Assembly (NCBI GenBank): GCA_012845835.1
Contig: JABAKD010000026.1
Coordinates: forward strand, 9,100,558 to 9,164,557
Source: Undaria pinnatifida
Lineage: Eukaryota > Sar > Phaeophyceae > Laminariales > Alariaceae
Length of the DNA: 64,000 bases
Reading direction: 5' to 3'
The position numbers and the translations under genes are program-made. Under the pieces are notes generated by a model. That model had not been told where the DNA came from, ran no database searches, and saw only the letters and a list, made by a program, of their open reading frames with translations. Numbering within the stretch: the first letter of the stretch is position 1; every line of letters begins with the position of its first letter. Below, one piece after another: positions 21,900 to 32,127 of the stretch.

Positions 21900-22400
21900 G
21901 ATTTCTGAACCGGGGATGGGGCCCTATCTGCCCCGTGTGCGACGGAACTGCCCCCCATTGGTTGGTGAGCCTCTATCATCCTCCTACTAGGGTGGGGGGC
22001 CGCTGTGAAGCTCGAAACATTCAGTGATTCTAGCCAATGGAACTGGGGTTTCCGCACCGTGGGAGGCGGTGCCGACCCGAGAGAAAACGGTTTTCTTCCC
22101 CCGTTTGTCTAATATTTAGATATATCGAATAACCCCTGGACCGGGGATGGGATCCTATCGTCCCCGGGTGGAGCTGGCTCTATACTATACGAACCCCAGT
22201 CCCTTAGAGATTGGCCGGTCGGTGGCATTGGGGATTTCTACACTTTTCGGGGAGGTACCAATGCTGATGATATATCCGTGTCCGTTCCCGGGCTGTCGGA
22301 GTTGTATATATGCGAATGGATTATGATGCTGGGAATGGACCCTATCGTCCCCAGATGACGGTTACTTTATGTACGATCTCCGGCCAATGAACGACCAGCA
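21900..22400 (+). repeat. R3 satellite family, locus 1 (2-3 diverged units)
   Basis: Contains the R3 words GGGGATGGGATCCTATCGTCCCCGG, CCAATGGAACTGGGGTTTCC, GCACCGTGGGAGGCGGTGCCGACCCG and CGTTCCCGGGCTGTCGGAGTTGTA. They recur in the array at 52700-53930 and once at 59940-60120. Units are spaced about 200-240 bp. Confidence 0.7.
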
Positions 22401-23942
22401 ATCAGAACAAAAGGCCATACCAGGTATAATATGTTTTTATTTTCGTCTAAAACTCGATCGAGCTTCAAATTCTTAACTCCCGAATTCATAGTTCAGTGCT
22501 ATCGCGTGCTACTACATACTAGTATTCCATCGACCAGACGAGAGTGGTCTACAGCAACAAGTAGCAGCATTACTATAATAGCATTCGAGGAATTGAATGG
22601 CGAAGGCAGCGGAACCGTGTTTCACGCCTAGAATGCCGTCAGCAAGTCCCTCCACGATAACTATACACAGAGACACGATCGGTCTGCGAGCCTCGGATCT
22701 AGATATTGTGGTATCATGCATGTAGTAGCAGAAGCTGGCTCAATGCGCGCCTGTCAGTTGCTACGTAGAGAACATGCAGCAAACTTTTGACCATCCCCCT
22801 GCTGGCCCTGGATGCTTGGCTGAGTCGTAACGTCAAGAAACGCACTCGAACCGTCTCTTCGCGGCCAGACTAGAGGCTCAGTCTGCGTAGGCTCGGATTT
22901 ACCCGATGAAAACATATATGATGAAGCTTAGAATCGGATTCACGCCAGAAACGGAGAAACGGAGGAAACGACAGAAGTAGTAAGTAGTCCACTGTAAGTT
23001 TATATCAACATCTTGGCATTACATTACGTTATACACGCGTAGACTATGTGTTGTGTGGTAAAGGTTTTTACTCTCTATCGAATATTGAATTGAACAAGTC
23101 GAAGTGCTGCCCTGCCCTACCCGGAGCATGGGTACCGGCATCCCATGCGCAGCTCTTGCACTTTGTATCGTCCTTCGCACAGCTGCACACACCAGCTGCA
23201 CACACACCTGCAATGCCGCCTCATTAAGCTGTTTTATGGGTGTGTGCCACCGCTTCCCCTCTACGTTTTCCAAGACAAATAGCAGGGCGACCTCCATTGC
23301 GGCTGCTATGCTGACTAACGCGCACAGCCGTGTTGCGGCGCTATAGCACGAGAAAATCCTTTCGTTTCCTGAACGTAATTGTCAACAATCACCAATCTTT
23401 AGTTGTTTGCTTGATCATGACAATGTTTGGGTTAATCAAATTATTACGGAAATTATCGTAAATATAATAAAATACTCATATTTTTAAAGCGTGGTTCATC
23501 ATTACTATTTTAGTTGATTCCCAAAACCCTACATGTAACTGTGCCCGGTTAGGTTGGGTTCAACCACTCTGTTCAAAGACAATGCAAATACATAAGAGGT
23601 CGTTCCAGATCTTGGGTAAACCGAACGGCGGAAATTCAATCGATTTCTGTGCATCTAAGAACAACCTTATATGGAGCACAGCAAATGTTTTCACAGAAGA
23701 GGATGTCTTCGCAACGCAGCAGATATGTAATGTTTTGTTCCTCCTGAATAACACAGCACAGCACAGTCGCATAGCGAACTGAAAGTTGCGGACCGGTGGT
23801 ACTTTTTCGGTGCACCTATTAGTTCGGACGCTCCTCGCTTGCAGACATAAGTGATTTCTGTGTTTGTTTAAAGCGTGACATGCAATCGGATGACCAAGTA
23901 CTTGGTACCTGGTATGCATGTCTATTACGTTTTGTTTTTTCA
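22401..23942. other. No recognisable feature
   Basis: Unassigned DNA with short open frames. A Cys-rich frame at 23104-23346 uses a non-ATG start, has no recognised fold and is not called as a gene. Confidence 0.45.
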
Positions 23943-24275
23943 TCCCATTTATTTTCTTCGCACTACTCTCGCCCTCCCTTCTGGAAGCATCTCAGATCCG
24001 GGGTCACATAGCAGGCCCTCCTTCACTCTCCCCACTACGGTACGTGCCTTCACATTTATCGTGAGAAATATTTAGCATTTTCTTTCCTCGTCGACTCGCG
24101 TCCAATTGTACCTACCCACGCTGCTAGGCACTGTCAGCAGTTGATCCTCTACTATCTTGTTTATTTTTTCATTTTCGCAAATAACGTCAAGTCTCACCAC
24201 GGAGGGAATCGAACTCACAGACCAACGCTAGTAGTATTCGAGGGTAGCCACTAGACCACCGGGGCGACCGCCTCA
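23943..24275 (-). mobile_element. tRNA-headed SINE, copy 1
   Basis: Read on the minus strand from 24275, the head has an A box (GGTGGTCTAGTGGCTAC) and a B box (GAGTTCGATTCCC) at tRNA spacing. A ~250-bp body follows that matches 42514-42822 in order (CTCGTCGACTCGCGT, ATCTCAGATCCGGGGTCACATAGC, GCACTACTCTCGCCCTCC). The acceptor arms do not pair, so it is a tRNA-derived SINE and not a tRNA gene. Transcription would be by RNA polymerase III from the A and B boxes. Confidence 0.75.
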
Positions 24276-24889
24276 TTCTATCGTAAAAGCAAATGATATT
24301 GCAACGTTGTTGTGGGGTTGTCACCTGCCCCGTCTATGGAAAGCATTGGACAGAAAGCTTCAAAACCCCCCGCCGTAGCCGGCTGCAAGTACTACTTGGA
24401 GCTCTGACCTAACGGGTCAAGGTACTGTTTCCTCCCGCTTGTCACGGTATAGGCTTACCGTATCAACGCGTTGGCTTGGGATGTCTCTTAGCCTGTGTCC
24501 TCATCCCCGTGCATCCGCCCCCCTGTTCACCCAAGACATACAGTCTACCGTGGGTGCAAATTGTCAACCTTTCATAGGACGTATCAAATGACGCGCTAAG
24601 TAAAACAAGTGACTAGTTGAAATCGCCCATTCGAGAAGAGTTCGGCTGGTGACGTTTAAAAGGCGTTTATGATCACAATGACGTATCTCGCATTAAACAA
24701 AAACGAAATGCAACAGATAAATAAGACACAATTTCCATCAAAGTAACAACGGAAAGAGGAAAAAATGACAAACCGATATGCACGAACCAAAATATATGCC
24801 CTACATCGGCTCTCACAGAGGACCGTGCATGATAGTAGAAGTCCGCCACATGCCCTTCAAGCGTTGGCCTGTTTTTTCGTCGAGAATCT

Positions 24890-24975
24890 CCCGTCTCCTC
24901 CGGTTTGCAAAACGACGAAGCCGGCTCCCAGAGGGCCGTGGACGCTGGTAGTATCTGTCAGACGTTATCAAACTC
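24890..24975 (-). pseudogene. Duplicated C-terminal fragment of the VWD-like gene
   Basis: On the minus strand this encodes VHGPLGAGFVVLQ, close to the C-terminal VDGPLGTDFALLHQ of the neighbouring gene ending at 25080. Nucleotide identity (CCCAGAGGGCC core) extends about 40 bp. It is probably the remnant of a tandem paralogue or a partial local duplication about 190 bp downstream of the intact stop codon. Confidence 0.5.
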
Positions 24976-25079
24976 TGGCCTTAGGGGCCTTACCTTATAT
25001 ATATATAACGTGCAATGGGTGTATATAGAAGCCAGGGTCTTCGCATCCCTCCGCGCAGACCCGGGAAACTCAGATCCCC

Positions 25080-26009
25080 TTACTGGTGTAACAGGGCGAA
25101 GTCGGTGCCCAGAGGGCCATCGACGCGGTAGTCCTCGACGGTGCCACGGAAAGCCTCGTACCCGTGCATGACGGCATGGCCGTTCTCGTCCATCACCGGA
25201 CGGGCTGTCGATCCCAGCAGTCCGGACAGCGACTCGTGCTCGGGCACCAACCCGTCTATCCCGACATTCATCTGCCAGAACTCCATCTCCGGCAAGACAC
25301 GCCCGTCCCAGTTTAGCTCGCCATTGCCCTGGTAGTTCGTACCGACGTTGAGGCGCAGCGTGACCGCGGCAGTGGCGATTTTGAAGACGGCGTAGGATGA
25401 CTGCACGTTTGCGAGTCCATGCTGGTCAACGTATCGTGCGCACCAATCAGGAGCCGCCATCGACTCCAACCGCAGCACCCAGTCCTCGAATGTCTCCTCA
25501 ATGAACAGCTCCCGCTTGCCTTGCAGCATCTCCTCGTAAAAGCGGGCCCAGATCTTGTCTCCGCCAAACTGACGGCACTCTACGGGAAGGTTAGATGCCG
25601 ACATGGTGATACTCTCCGCCACTTGCTCCAGCCTCATGGGGCGAGATATGTTTGCATCCTCCAACCCGTCCACGAGAGCACGTAGTCCACCGTTCGCCAG
25701 GCAAGGTTGGACTCCTGGAGGGCAACCGTCGGTGTCCACATCGTACGGGTTCTTGACCTCGATGACGAGTGAATGTCCCGCGGAGAGCAAACTTACGCCC
25801 GTGATTAGCTGGCGGTCAGGGAACTCTTCAGGCAGGGGAGCAGTGGTGCGGAGGTTCACGTGAAAGTCAGCTTCCTCGTCTTTGATGAGGCTGTACCAGC
25901 CGCCGTCGACCCCGGACCAGTCGAACGTCTGCCCACGAAGACCTCGCATGTGCGGATCACCGCACGCGTTGCTTCCATCATTGCACTCTGAAGGCGTTGG
26001 TTTGTACAT
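25080..26009 (-). CDS. VWD / root-cap-like domain protein (probable 3' exon)
   Basis: This is the longest undamaged coding frame in the window: 309 codons without stop, with balanced composition. Near its start is CGDPHMRGLRGQTFDWSG, the GDPH entry motif of von Willebrand factor type D and plant root-cap-type domains. DFHVNLR and a LITGVSLLSAGHSLVIEV strand follow. Near the end, LSGLLGSTARPVMDENG matches the G-LG-x-T-RP closing motif of that fold. Such domains are usually extracellular, often in wall or matrix proteins. The ATG at 26009 has a CTTCAG just downstream (RC of 25988-25993). The true exon may therefore begin at 25987 (ECNDGSNACGDPH) behind a splice acceptor, with 5' exons to the right that I could not find. 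No signal peptide is visible in this exon. Host gene or captured exon cannot be decided. Confidence 0.7.
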   Translation of the reverse strand: MYKPTPSECNDGSNACGDPHMRGLRGQTFDWSGVDGGWYSLIKDEEADFHVNLRTTAPLPEEFPDRQLITGVSLLSAGHSLVIEVKNPYDVDTDGCPPGVQPCLANGGLRALVDGLEDANISRPMRLEQVAESITMSASNLPVECRQFGGDKIWARFYEEMLQGKRELFIEETFEDWVLRLESMAAPDWCARYVDQHGLANVQSSYAVFKIATAAVTLRLNVGTNYQGNGELNWDGRVLPEMEFWQMNVGIDGLVPEHESLSGLLGSTARPVMDENGHAVMHGYEAFRGTVEDYRVDGPLGTDFALLHQ

Positions 26010-27479
26010 GTGGGCATGAAAACGGGTGTTTAATAGAACGAAACACGCGTTAGTTGACGTTGAGGGGCCGGCACGCGGTATTGATTGTTAGTCTGCACAC
26101 TTCGGTAAATACCGAGAAGCTCCTCCTGGAAACGACAAACAAGACGGATTGACACGGCACTGAGGTGGATTGAACCTCCCGTTTCGTCGATTTCAAAAGC
26201 GAGTAAAACATGGAAACCTGTTGTTGCGTGATATTGGTATCAGGACACAAAACACATGAACTCATATTTAAGGACTGCTTCGAGACTGTATTGATCTGTA
26301 ATGCATGGGGGATACCAATGCCTTTTGTTTGTTCACATTACGAACTAACCCGGGTCTACAAATGACTCCGCCACCTGTAGGGGCGTGGGGGCGGTGACGC
26401 GGCAAAACCGTGAGATATGGACGATCTGTCGACAATATTCACGAGTATGCGCAAACTGGCACCTTGCACCTGCGGGATGACTGATATGCCATACCGAAGT
26501 ACGTATATCAGTAAAAAAACACTTCAGAAGCTTTCCGCGTTGAGGCGCATCGATTAAGGCCTGGAAGGGACATTATAAGAAGGTGCTATCGAGTAGCGGC
26601 TCATAGGCGTTGCGCCAAAAAAATCATCAGCTTGGAAATAGAGCAAAGCTAGTTGACGCTGAGATCCACTGTTCTCGGATTTTGATGTATATACCAGGCA
26701 CCATGCTTCAATACCCGCTTTCGGGCGATTTTGGGCACAAATACGTGAATGACTCAAACGGGAACGCAGGCACGTATTTTATTTGGCCGAACGTTGTCGG
26801 GTACGATATCATAGCAGTTCAAAGGACCCGCGAAACACTCGGGGATACCAAGTCCCGTGTCAACATCAACCCAAAATAATACACTTGTACTTACACGTCT
26901 TAAGCGCTGTTCGCATGTCAAATTGTGCACAAGAGTAATCCCGTCGGTACGATCCAAATCGAGACTTTGCTTTTCTTATTATAGCAGGAAGTCACGTAGC
27001 CATATCTAATTGGTATAATTGTGTTGGGATCTAGTGTACTCTAGACCTGTGAGGACGTCGGTTGTTTGATGTTATTTTTACCTAATAATTAATGTGGTCT
27101 TGGGATCTGCCATGTGGAAAGACGAAAATAAAATCAAACCGTGTTCGGGAACATTAAACATTCGCGTTAAAACAAATACCTTGATTTCCATTTTCATACT
27201 GATTATATTTACATTTTTTCTCTGTCATGCTCGGTGTGATATCATAGAATTTCCGATCGCGCTCGGTCATATGTCGTTAATGTTGGAATTAATGTTTCAG
27301 CGGGGCGGCGTAACCTGCATAACCTGGTGTATCTGCCATACTGCTCCATTGTCAATACTTATACAATCAAGTTCAAATACTATGAGCTCCTTTCCCTACC
27401 TTCCCAGCCCAATTCTCGGAGATGGCCGAATATCTCCGCAAAGTCGTTCTTGACGCAGAAGCGACAGAAATACCACACC
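26010..27479. other. No recognisable feature
   Basis: Unassigned DNA. On the minus strand a B-box-like GGTTCAATCC occurs near 26170, without a convincing A box. A short hydrophobic frame at 27094-27453 shows no family similarity. Missing 5' exons of the VWD-like gene could lie here but I cannot place them. Confidence 0.4.
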
Positions 27480-29790
27480 TACCATGTCGCACACACAAAC
27501 TCAACCGCAACTAAAAAATGGAACATGGGATGCGAGGAAGCATACCCGAAAATTCACACGACGTATTAATCGGGGCAAAATCCACGTGGAAGACGCTCGG
27601 GGCAGCGCGCACGAATCTGCGAGGGGTGAATAACGCAGGATTACACGCCTACTTCGAACAGCCCTTTGCTGAAACGGAGAGAATCCTCGCTGACAACTAT
27701 CACCGGGGTTTCTACAAGCACCTGAGGGGCACAAAGGGGTTGAACGGTCGAAAGGCGAGCGCGGAGAAATCACCATGCACGAGGATGCGACGCTGATAAA
27801 GCACCAGGTGCGCACTCGTGATCGATAGGCGTGGCATATCGGTACCCTCCTGAATACGAGATCACATAAACTTGATCCAACCATCAGCGACTCATGCCAA
27901 CAACGATCGTTAGCACCATCCCTTGGAGGTGAACCGACCATGGGTCACATGACAGCGGTAATATGGGGTGTGCCAAACTGGAGGGTGTTGGGAGCAGACT
28001 CCCTGCCAGACGAGTTGCTAAACTTGATTACACCGAATTTATCCGCACTCCCACAACCCGTTTGTCAATGTGTGGAGGACTGAAGGCATCTCTCAACAGT
28101 GGAAAGGTGCAACCATTAAGGTCCTTTACAAAACGATGGTTCGCTTTGACTGCAACAACTTCCGAGAGATTTCGCTCTTTGCCCATCCAGTTAAATCACT
28201 ATGTATTGACGATGGTCGCGTCCCGCCTCAGCCAAAACTGCGAGGCCAACGGGATACTCCCCAAAACACACGGCGGCTTTCGCCCCACGCGATCAGCAGC
28301 GGACATGCTGTTCGTCTTGGGCCGACTGCAAGAACTCGGACGAGCAATTAGAAGTCTTCTGTGCATGTGCTTCATCGATCTCCAGAAACAAAATGACTTT
28401 GTCGACCGACAGCTGTTGTGGGTGGTGCCCGCACGCTGTGGCGTACCAGAGAAGATGCTGACCGTTATCAGTTCCACGAAGGCATGCCAGCTCGTGTGGA
28501 TTAGGATGAGAGTTAGCACCGTGAATGGTTTGGTATTTCTCAGGGACTTTTGCATGAGTGTGTATCATATCCCTTATTTTCAAAAAAAATTCGCCGCTGC
28601 GATACATCCCGTTCTGGTACCCTTCACTGAGGACCCAGACGCTGCTTGGTTCATCTCGAGGACGATCTCCGGAAAAACCTGGTAAGGTTGAACGACTTGC
28701 ATGTATGCAGATGTCAATTTTGGGGTGCGCTGTACGCCGACGATGATGACATTGTGCCTAAGTCGGTGGAAAGCTTTGCGAAGATGATGACCGTCATTGT
28801 GACCTTTATCGGAGCAGTAGGTCTCACCGTGTCCTAAACGAAAACGGACACCATGCTGCTGCGGACAACCAACCGGGCACTCCGGACCTCACCGCTCGTC
28901 GTTAAAGAAGCGGGCCAGCGATATACATAGACGATGCAGTTTGTGTACTTGGGCGGTGTTGCCGACACAAGCGCCGATATCATCCTAGAAAGCCAACAAT
29001 ATGTCCGACTCGCATGGTCATGCCACAATCGATTCAAAGGGGAGCCGCACTATATTGGAGGATGCCCCTTTCACACTAAAGGTGCGTCTGCTAAATGTCG
29101 AGATGATGCACGCCCTGATGTACGGGTGTGTGACTTAGAGTTGCGTCCGTGAGCATTTCGCTGAACGCCGAACGGCACACTACAACCTCCTCCTACGGAT
29201 CATAGTGGCTTCCAGCGCCGACGTCGCACGGACCTCATCATGTCGTACGTACAGGTCGCCAAGGGGGCACCATATGATAGCGTTGAGATGATCATCCGCA
29301 AGCGACGCCTCCTCTTCGCGGGGGCCGTAAAACGGGCGACATATGAGCGGCTGACCCGTCTGGTGATATTGGAGACGGTAGAACACGGGACCAGGCGGAC
29401 CAGAAACGAACTGGGCCCAATATCTAGTCAATGATGCCAGGGTATTCCAAGCCACCGAGCGATTTACAGATAGCCGCCCTTCGCTGTTCGGAGAAGAGAC
29501 GATGCTGTGGCAGGAGGAGGCTAAATAGAGTGGAAAAAGTGCCGGGCGGTCGTCCATTCGGTAGGCAGCTTGTGATAAAATACCACACGGGCAAGGCGGA
29601 GAAGAGCTGGCTACGCCACGCAGCAGAGGACGCCAAGAGCAGCGGCAAGGGCTAACTGGGGGACGGGGGGGCGGGGGGGCAGCCGTACTGCTACATCTGT
29701 CGACGATTTCAGAACCGAAAATGTAAATCGTGTGGCGAGCCCTGAACTCCCCAGTGAGTGGTTGGTTTGATTTATTCTGATTGATTGCAA
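27480..29790 (+). mobile_element. Decayed non-LTR retrotransposon (LINE)
   Basis: A plus-strand LINE remnant whose only recognised protein is the reverse transcriptase region. No endonuclease domain is seen upstream, so it is 5' truncated. The 3' end near 29770-29790 has the short repeat-like TTTGATTTATTCTGATTGATTG, which resembles the simple-repeat tail of many LINEs. No target-site duplication was identified. Confidence 0.75.
27518..29660 (+). pseudogene. LINE reverse transcriptase, broken
   Basis: Reverse transcriptase copies element RNA at the nicked target. In order: an upstream region (YFEQPFAETERILADNYHRG, 27653 on); an RT entry (WKGATIKVLYKT) near 28100; TMVASRLSQNCEANGILP with GGFRPTRSAADMLFVLGRLQ near 28210-28330; the first catalytic strand region MCFIDLQKQNDFVDRQLLW near 28365; and the catalytic YADD at 28733-28744. 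GLTVS and the YLGGVADTSADI helix follow (about 28950), with a late basic segment EMIIRKRRLLFAGAV near 29290. At least five frame changes or stops interrupt it, including TAA in the GLTVS region (28836). The first-strand Y of the usual KAYDSVD motif is altered (QNDFVD). Certainly inactive. Confidence 0.85.
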
Positions 29791-31814
29791 CGGGAGAAGC
29801 GCGAAAGCGGAAGTACTGAGACACTTGTTAGTCTCTTGCTTGCTTGTTTTTTCTTTCGTGTTTTTCTTTGTTTAGCCTCTTAGTGATATGTTTTACCTCC
29901 GCACCGGCCTTTTGCCGGTATTTTCTTCCCTTCTTCGATCATTTCGTCCGTGCAGCGTATATCGGTGCCTATTCATCATGTACATTGTTCTTCTTCATCG
30001 TGTTATTGTCGTTTGTCCAATACCTGGACTTACGTCATCCACTCCGTGAGTATAATGACCTGCCTGAACCGCTCATGCTTACCGACGTTTCGTTTGATTG
30101 TCTCCTCGGAAGTACAATATTTCTTATCACCATCTATCTGTCCTAGAATTTCAAATCCTGAATCCTTCAGCCAAAACAAACAACTGATTATTTATCGTTC
30201 TCTTTCAGAATGTACAAAATAATCCTCCTCTTTGTTTTGTATCTTTCGAACTTGGTTGTTGTTTTTCTTTTCCCCTGAGACGTTGGAGGGAGTCTCCGCT
30301 GGCGTAACCTGCTACCGAGAGCGCAGATGGTCTCCACACGTTTTCACTTGTACCGCTATACTCCATGTTCATAGCAATATTACTCCGTGTAATAGTTCTA
30401 TTATTCCCTTCCCTGGTCCCCTCTTCTGGGGCCTACTATACGGTCAAGGATGACCGAGTTCATCAAATGGTCCCCGATCATTCCAACTTCTACAAATCCG
30501 AGGTCGTCCGCTACCGTTGCGGTTTGACCCAGACCGTATGCTGGCCTGGTTGTCTCAGAGAACCCATTCCTACTGTCGCAAGTTTTCGTGACACCTGACT
30601 CGGGTCCTCCGTATTGTTACGCGTGTATACCATGTACGCGTCGGATTTCCATTGTCCTTTCCTCTGAATATCTCATTCCGGCATTACCCCCTCAATTCGA
30701 GGAGAATGCAGTGAGAATTCCTTCTGCTTTTACCCCGTCTCCAAAACGATATATCTAAACGAATTTATCGCTTGCCGTATTGCCGAGGTTCGACGTTCCC
30801 CTTACACCGGTACGAGAACACAGGGTTGTGTTCAGGGAGCATGGAGTAGCACGACAACAATTCCATCATAAGAGTTACAGCGGCTCCGTCCGATCGCATT
30901 ATTGCCAAACGCGTTCCGTTCACCTCGTCACGTGTTTTAACCGCTATGCTTCCCACCTCGGCACGTGTCCGCGGAACCGGATCTCTACCCTATGTGATTG
31001 CCGGCATTTTAAACAGTCCACCTGATTGTTGCCGTCGTAACACACTCCGTCGATCCGTGGTAAGCAGTGGGTTGGGTGCACCGGGCCTCCGCCCCAAGCG
31101 AACACCTCGTCCGAACGAGCAAGAAAATAGCCCATTCCTACACATAACCGCAACACCCGACCCCCCTATCGTCGTCCGGGTATAATATGTTCCTCCTGAA
31201 GCAACAAATCCCACGACACCGGACGGTGCACCCTACGAGGCGTGCCCGTGGCAGCGTGTGTACAGTCGATTCCTTGCAGCGTGCGTTTGACGAATGGCAT
31301 TTGTGTTTGAAACTCAAACCCTACAGCTCACCTATGAAATAGTTACATTGCAGCTAGTTTACTTGAAATTGCCCCGGCCTGGTTGCCTTACGATGCACTA
31401 CTCCAGCCGGCAAAATCGGCTAAAGTGAGCTCGTTGATTCCCTCGTCCACGTCCGAATTAAGGTGCTGGTGCCTTTCCATTAGCCTGCAAAATTTTGTCC
31501 AAGATGCGAAACCTGACGCGTACGTGCACTCAGACGATCGCGCAAAAGAGTTTCGGACGCACTGGAGGCCAATACCTTGGAACAAAGCGCGTCCCCCGCT
31601 GGTCCCAGCACCTTCTCCTGCCAGTAAATATCGGGTCGCAGCCCCTGTGCCGGTCTTCGTTACATACAACTGGCCGCGTGTCCATATGATACTTTGTATG
31701 ATATATCTTGGTATATATACTATGTGGACGACTGGACGGTACCTGATCTGGTCTATGTATGCACGAAACATTGTCCATACATTAATAGCGGGTGTATCGT
31801 GCTCGGTTCCCAGG
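29791..31814. other. No confident gene; unassigned DNA
   Basis: About 2 kb between the LINE and the pogo element. T-rich at 29840-30250. Apart from the small signal-peptide-like frame noted separately, I see nothing. Confidence 0.4.
30365..30598 (+). CDS. Small ORF with signal-peptide-like start (doubtful)
   Basis: A 77-codon ATG frame. Residues 1-23 (MFIAILLRVIVLLFPSLVPS) are a hydrophobic stretch followed by a small-residue site (SSGA), as in a signal peptide. The remaining ~54 residues contain three Cys (RYRCGLTQTVCWPGC). No family recognised. It could be a secreted Cys-containing peptide or chance, since the local DNA is T-rich, which favours hydrophobic codons. No splice or polyadenylation evidence. 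Confidence 0.2.
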   Translation: MFIAILLRVIVLLFPSLVPSSGAYYTVKDDRVHQMVPDHSNFYKSEVVRYRCGLTQTVCWPGCLREPIPTVASFRDT

Positions 31815-31843
31815 TACAGTAGTGGGCCCCTTTGAATAGTGCA
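31815..31843 (+). repeat. pogo left terminal inverted repeat
   Basis: The outer 15 bp match the right end perfectly; the next 14 bp match partly, ending in ATAGTGCA. The first TA is the presumed target-site duplication. Confidence 0.85.
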
Positions 31844-31905
31844 ACCGCCCGATATAGTGCAGGTAAAATCTCTGCGCACAGACGGCGCCCTCAATAGTGC
31901 AGGAT

Positions 31906-31936
31906 CCTCAATAGTGCAGGATCTGCACTATTGAGG
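31906..31936. repeat. Left subterminal palindrome of pogo element
   Basis: CCTCAATAGTGCAG and CTGCACTATTGAGG form perfect 14-bp arms around a GAT spacer. A further half-site (CCTCAATAGTGCAGG type) precedes it at about 31888. A likely binding site for the transposase CENP-B/HTH domain, by analogy with subterminal sites of other DNA transposons. Confidence 0.75.
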
Positions 31937-32127
31937 CAGATACCCGATATAGTGCATGTTGGGCACCGCGGTGCCCCGCAATTGTGCAGGTGGAGAAACA
32001 TTCACACACACACGCGATCAAAAGAAAAACAAGACACACACTCACGAACAGCGGATATACGCAACACCAACGCGGGCGCACGTGCTGCTGCTGACCCGAA
32101 GAGCTGTACGCAGCGCAGAGGCGCACC

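Noticed and set aside
24190..24275. Functional tRNA gene
   Set aside because: A and B boxes are good, but the acceptor arms do not pair, no clean cloverleaf forms, and the same head with attached body recurs at 42.8 kb. It is a SINE.
29180..29824. Minus-strand 214-codon frame at the LINE 3' end
   Set aside because: The plus strand encodes the known LINE C-terminal peptides (RKRRLLFAGAV); the antisense frame has no domain.
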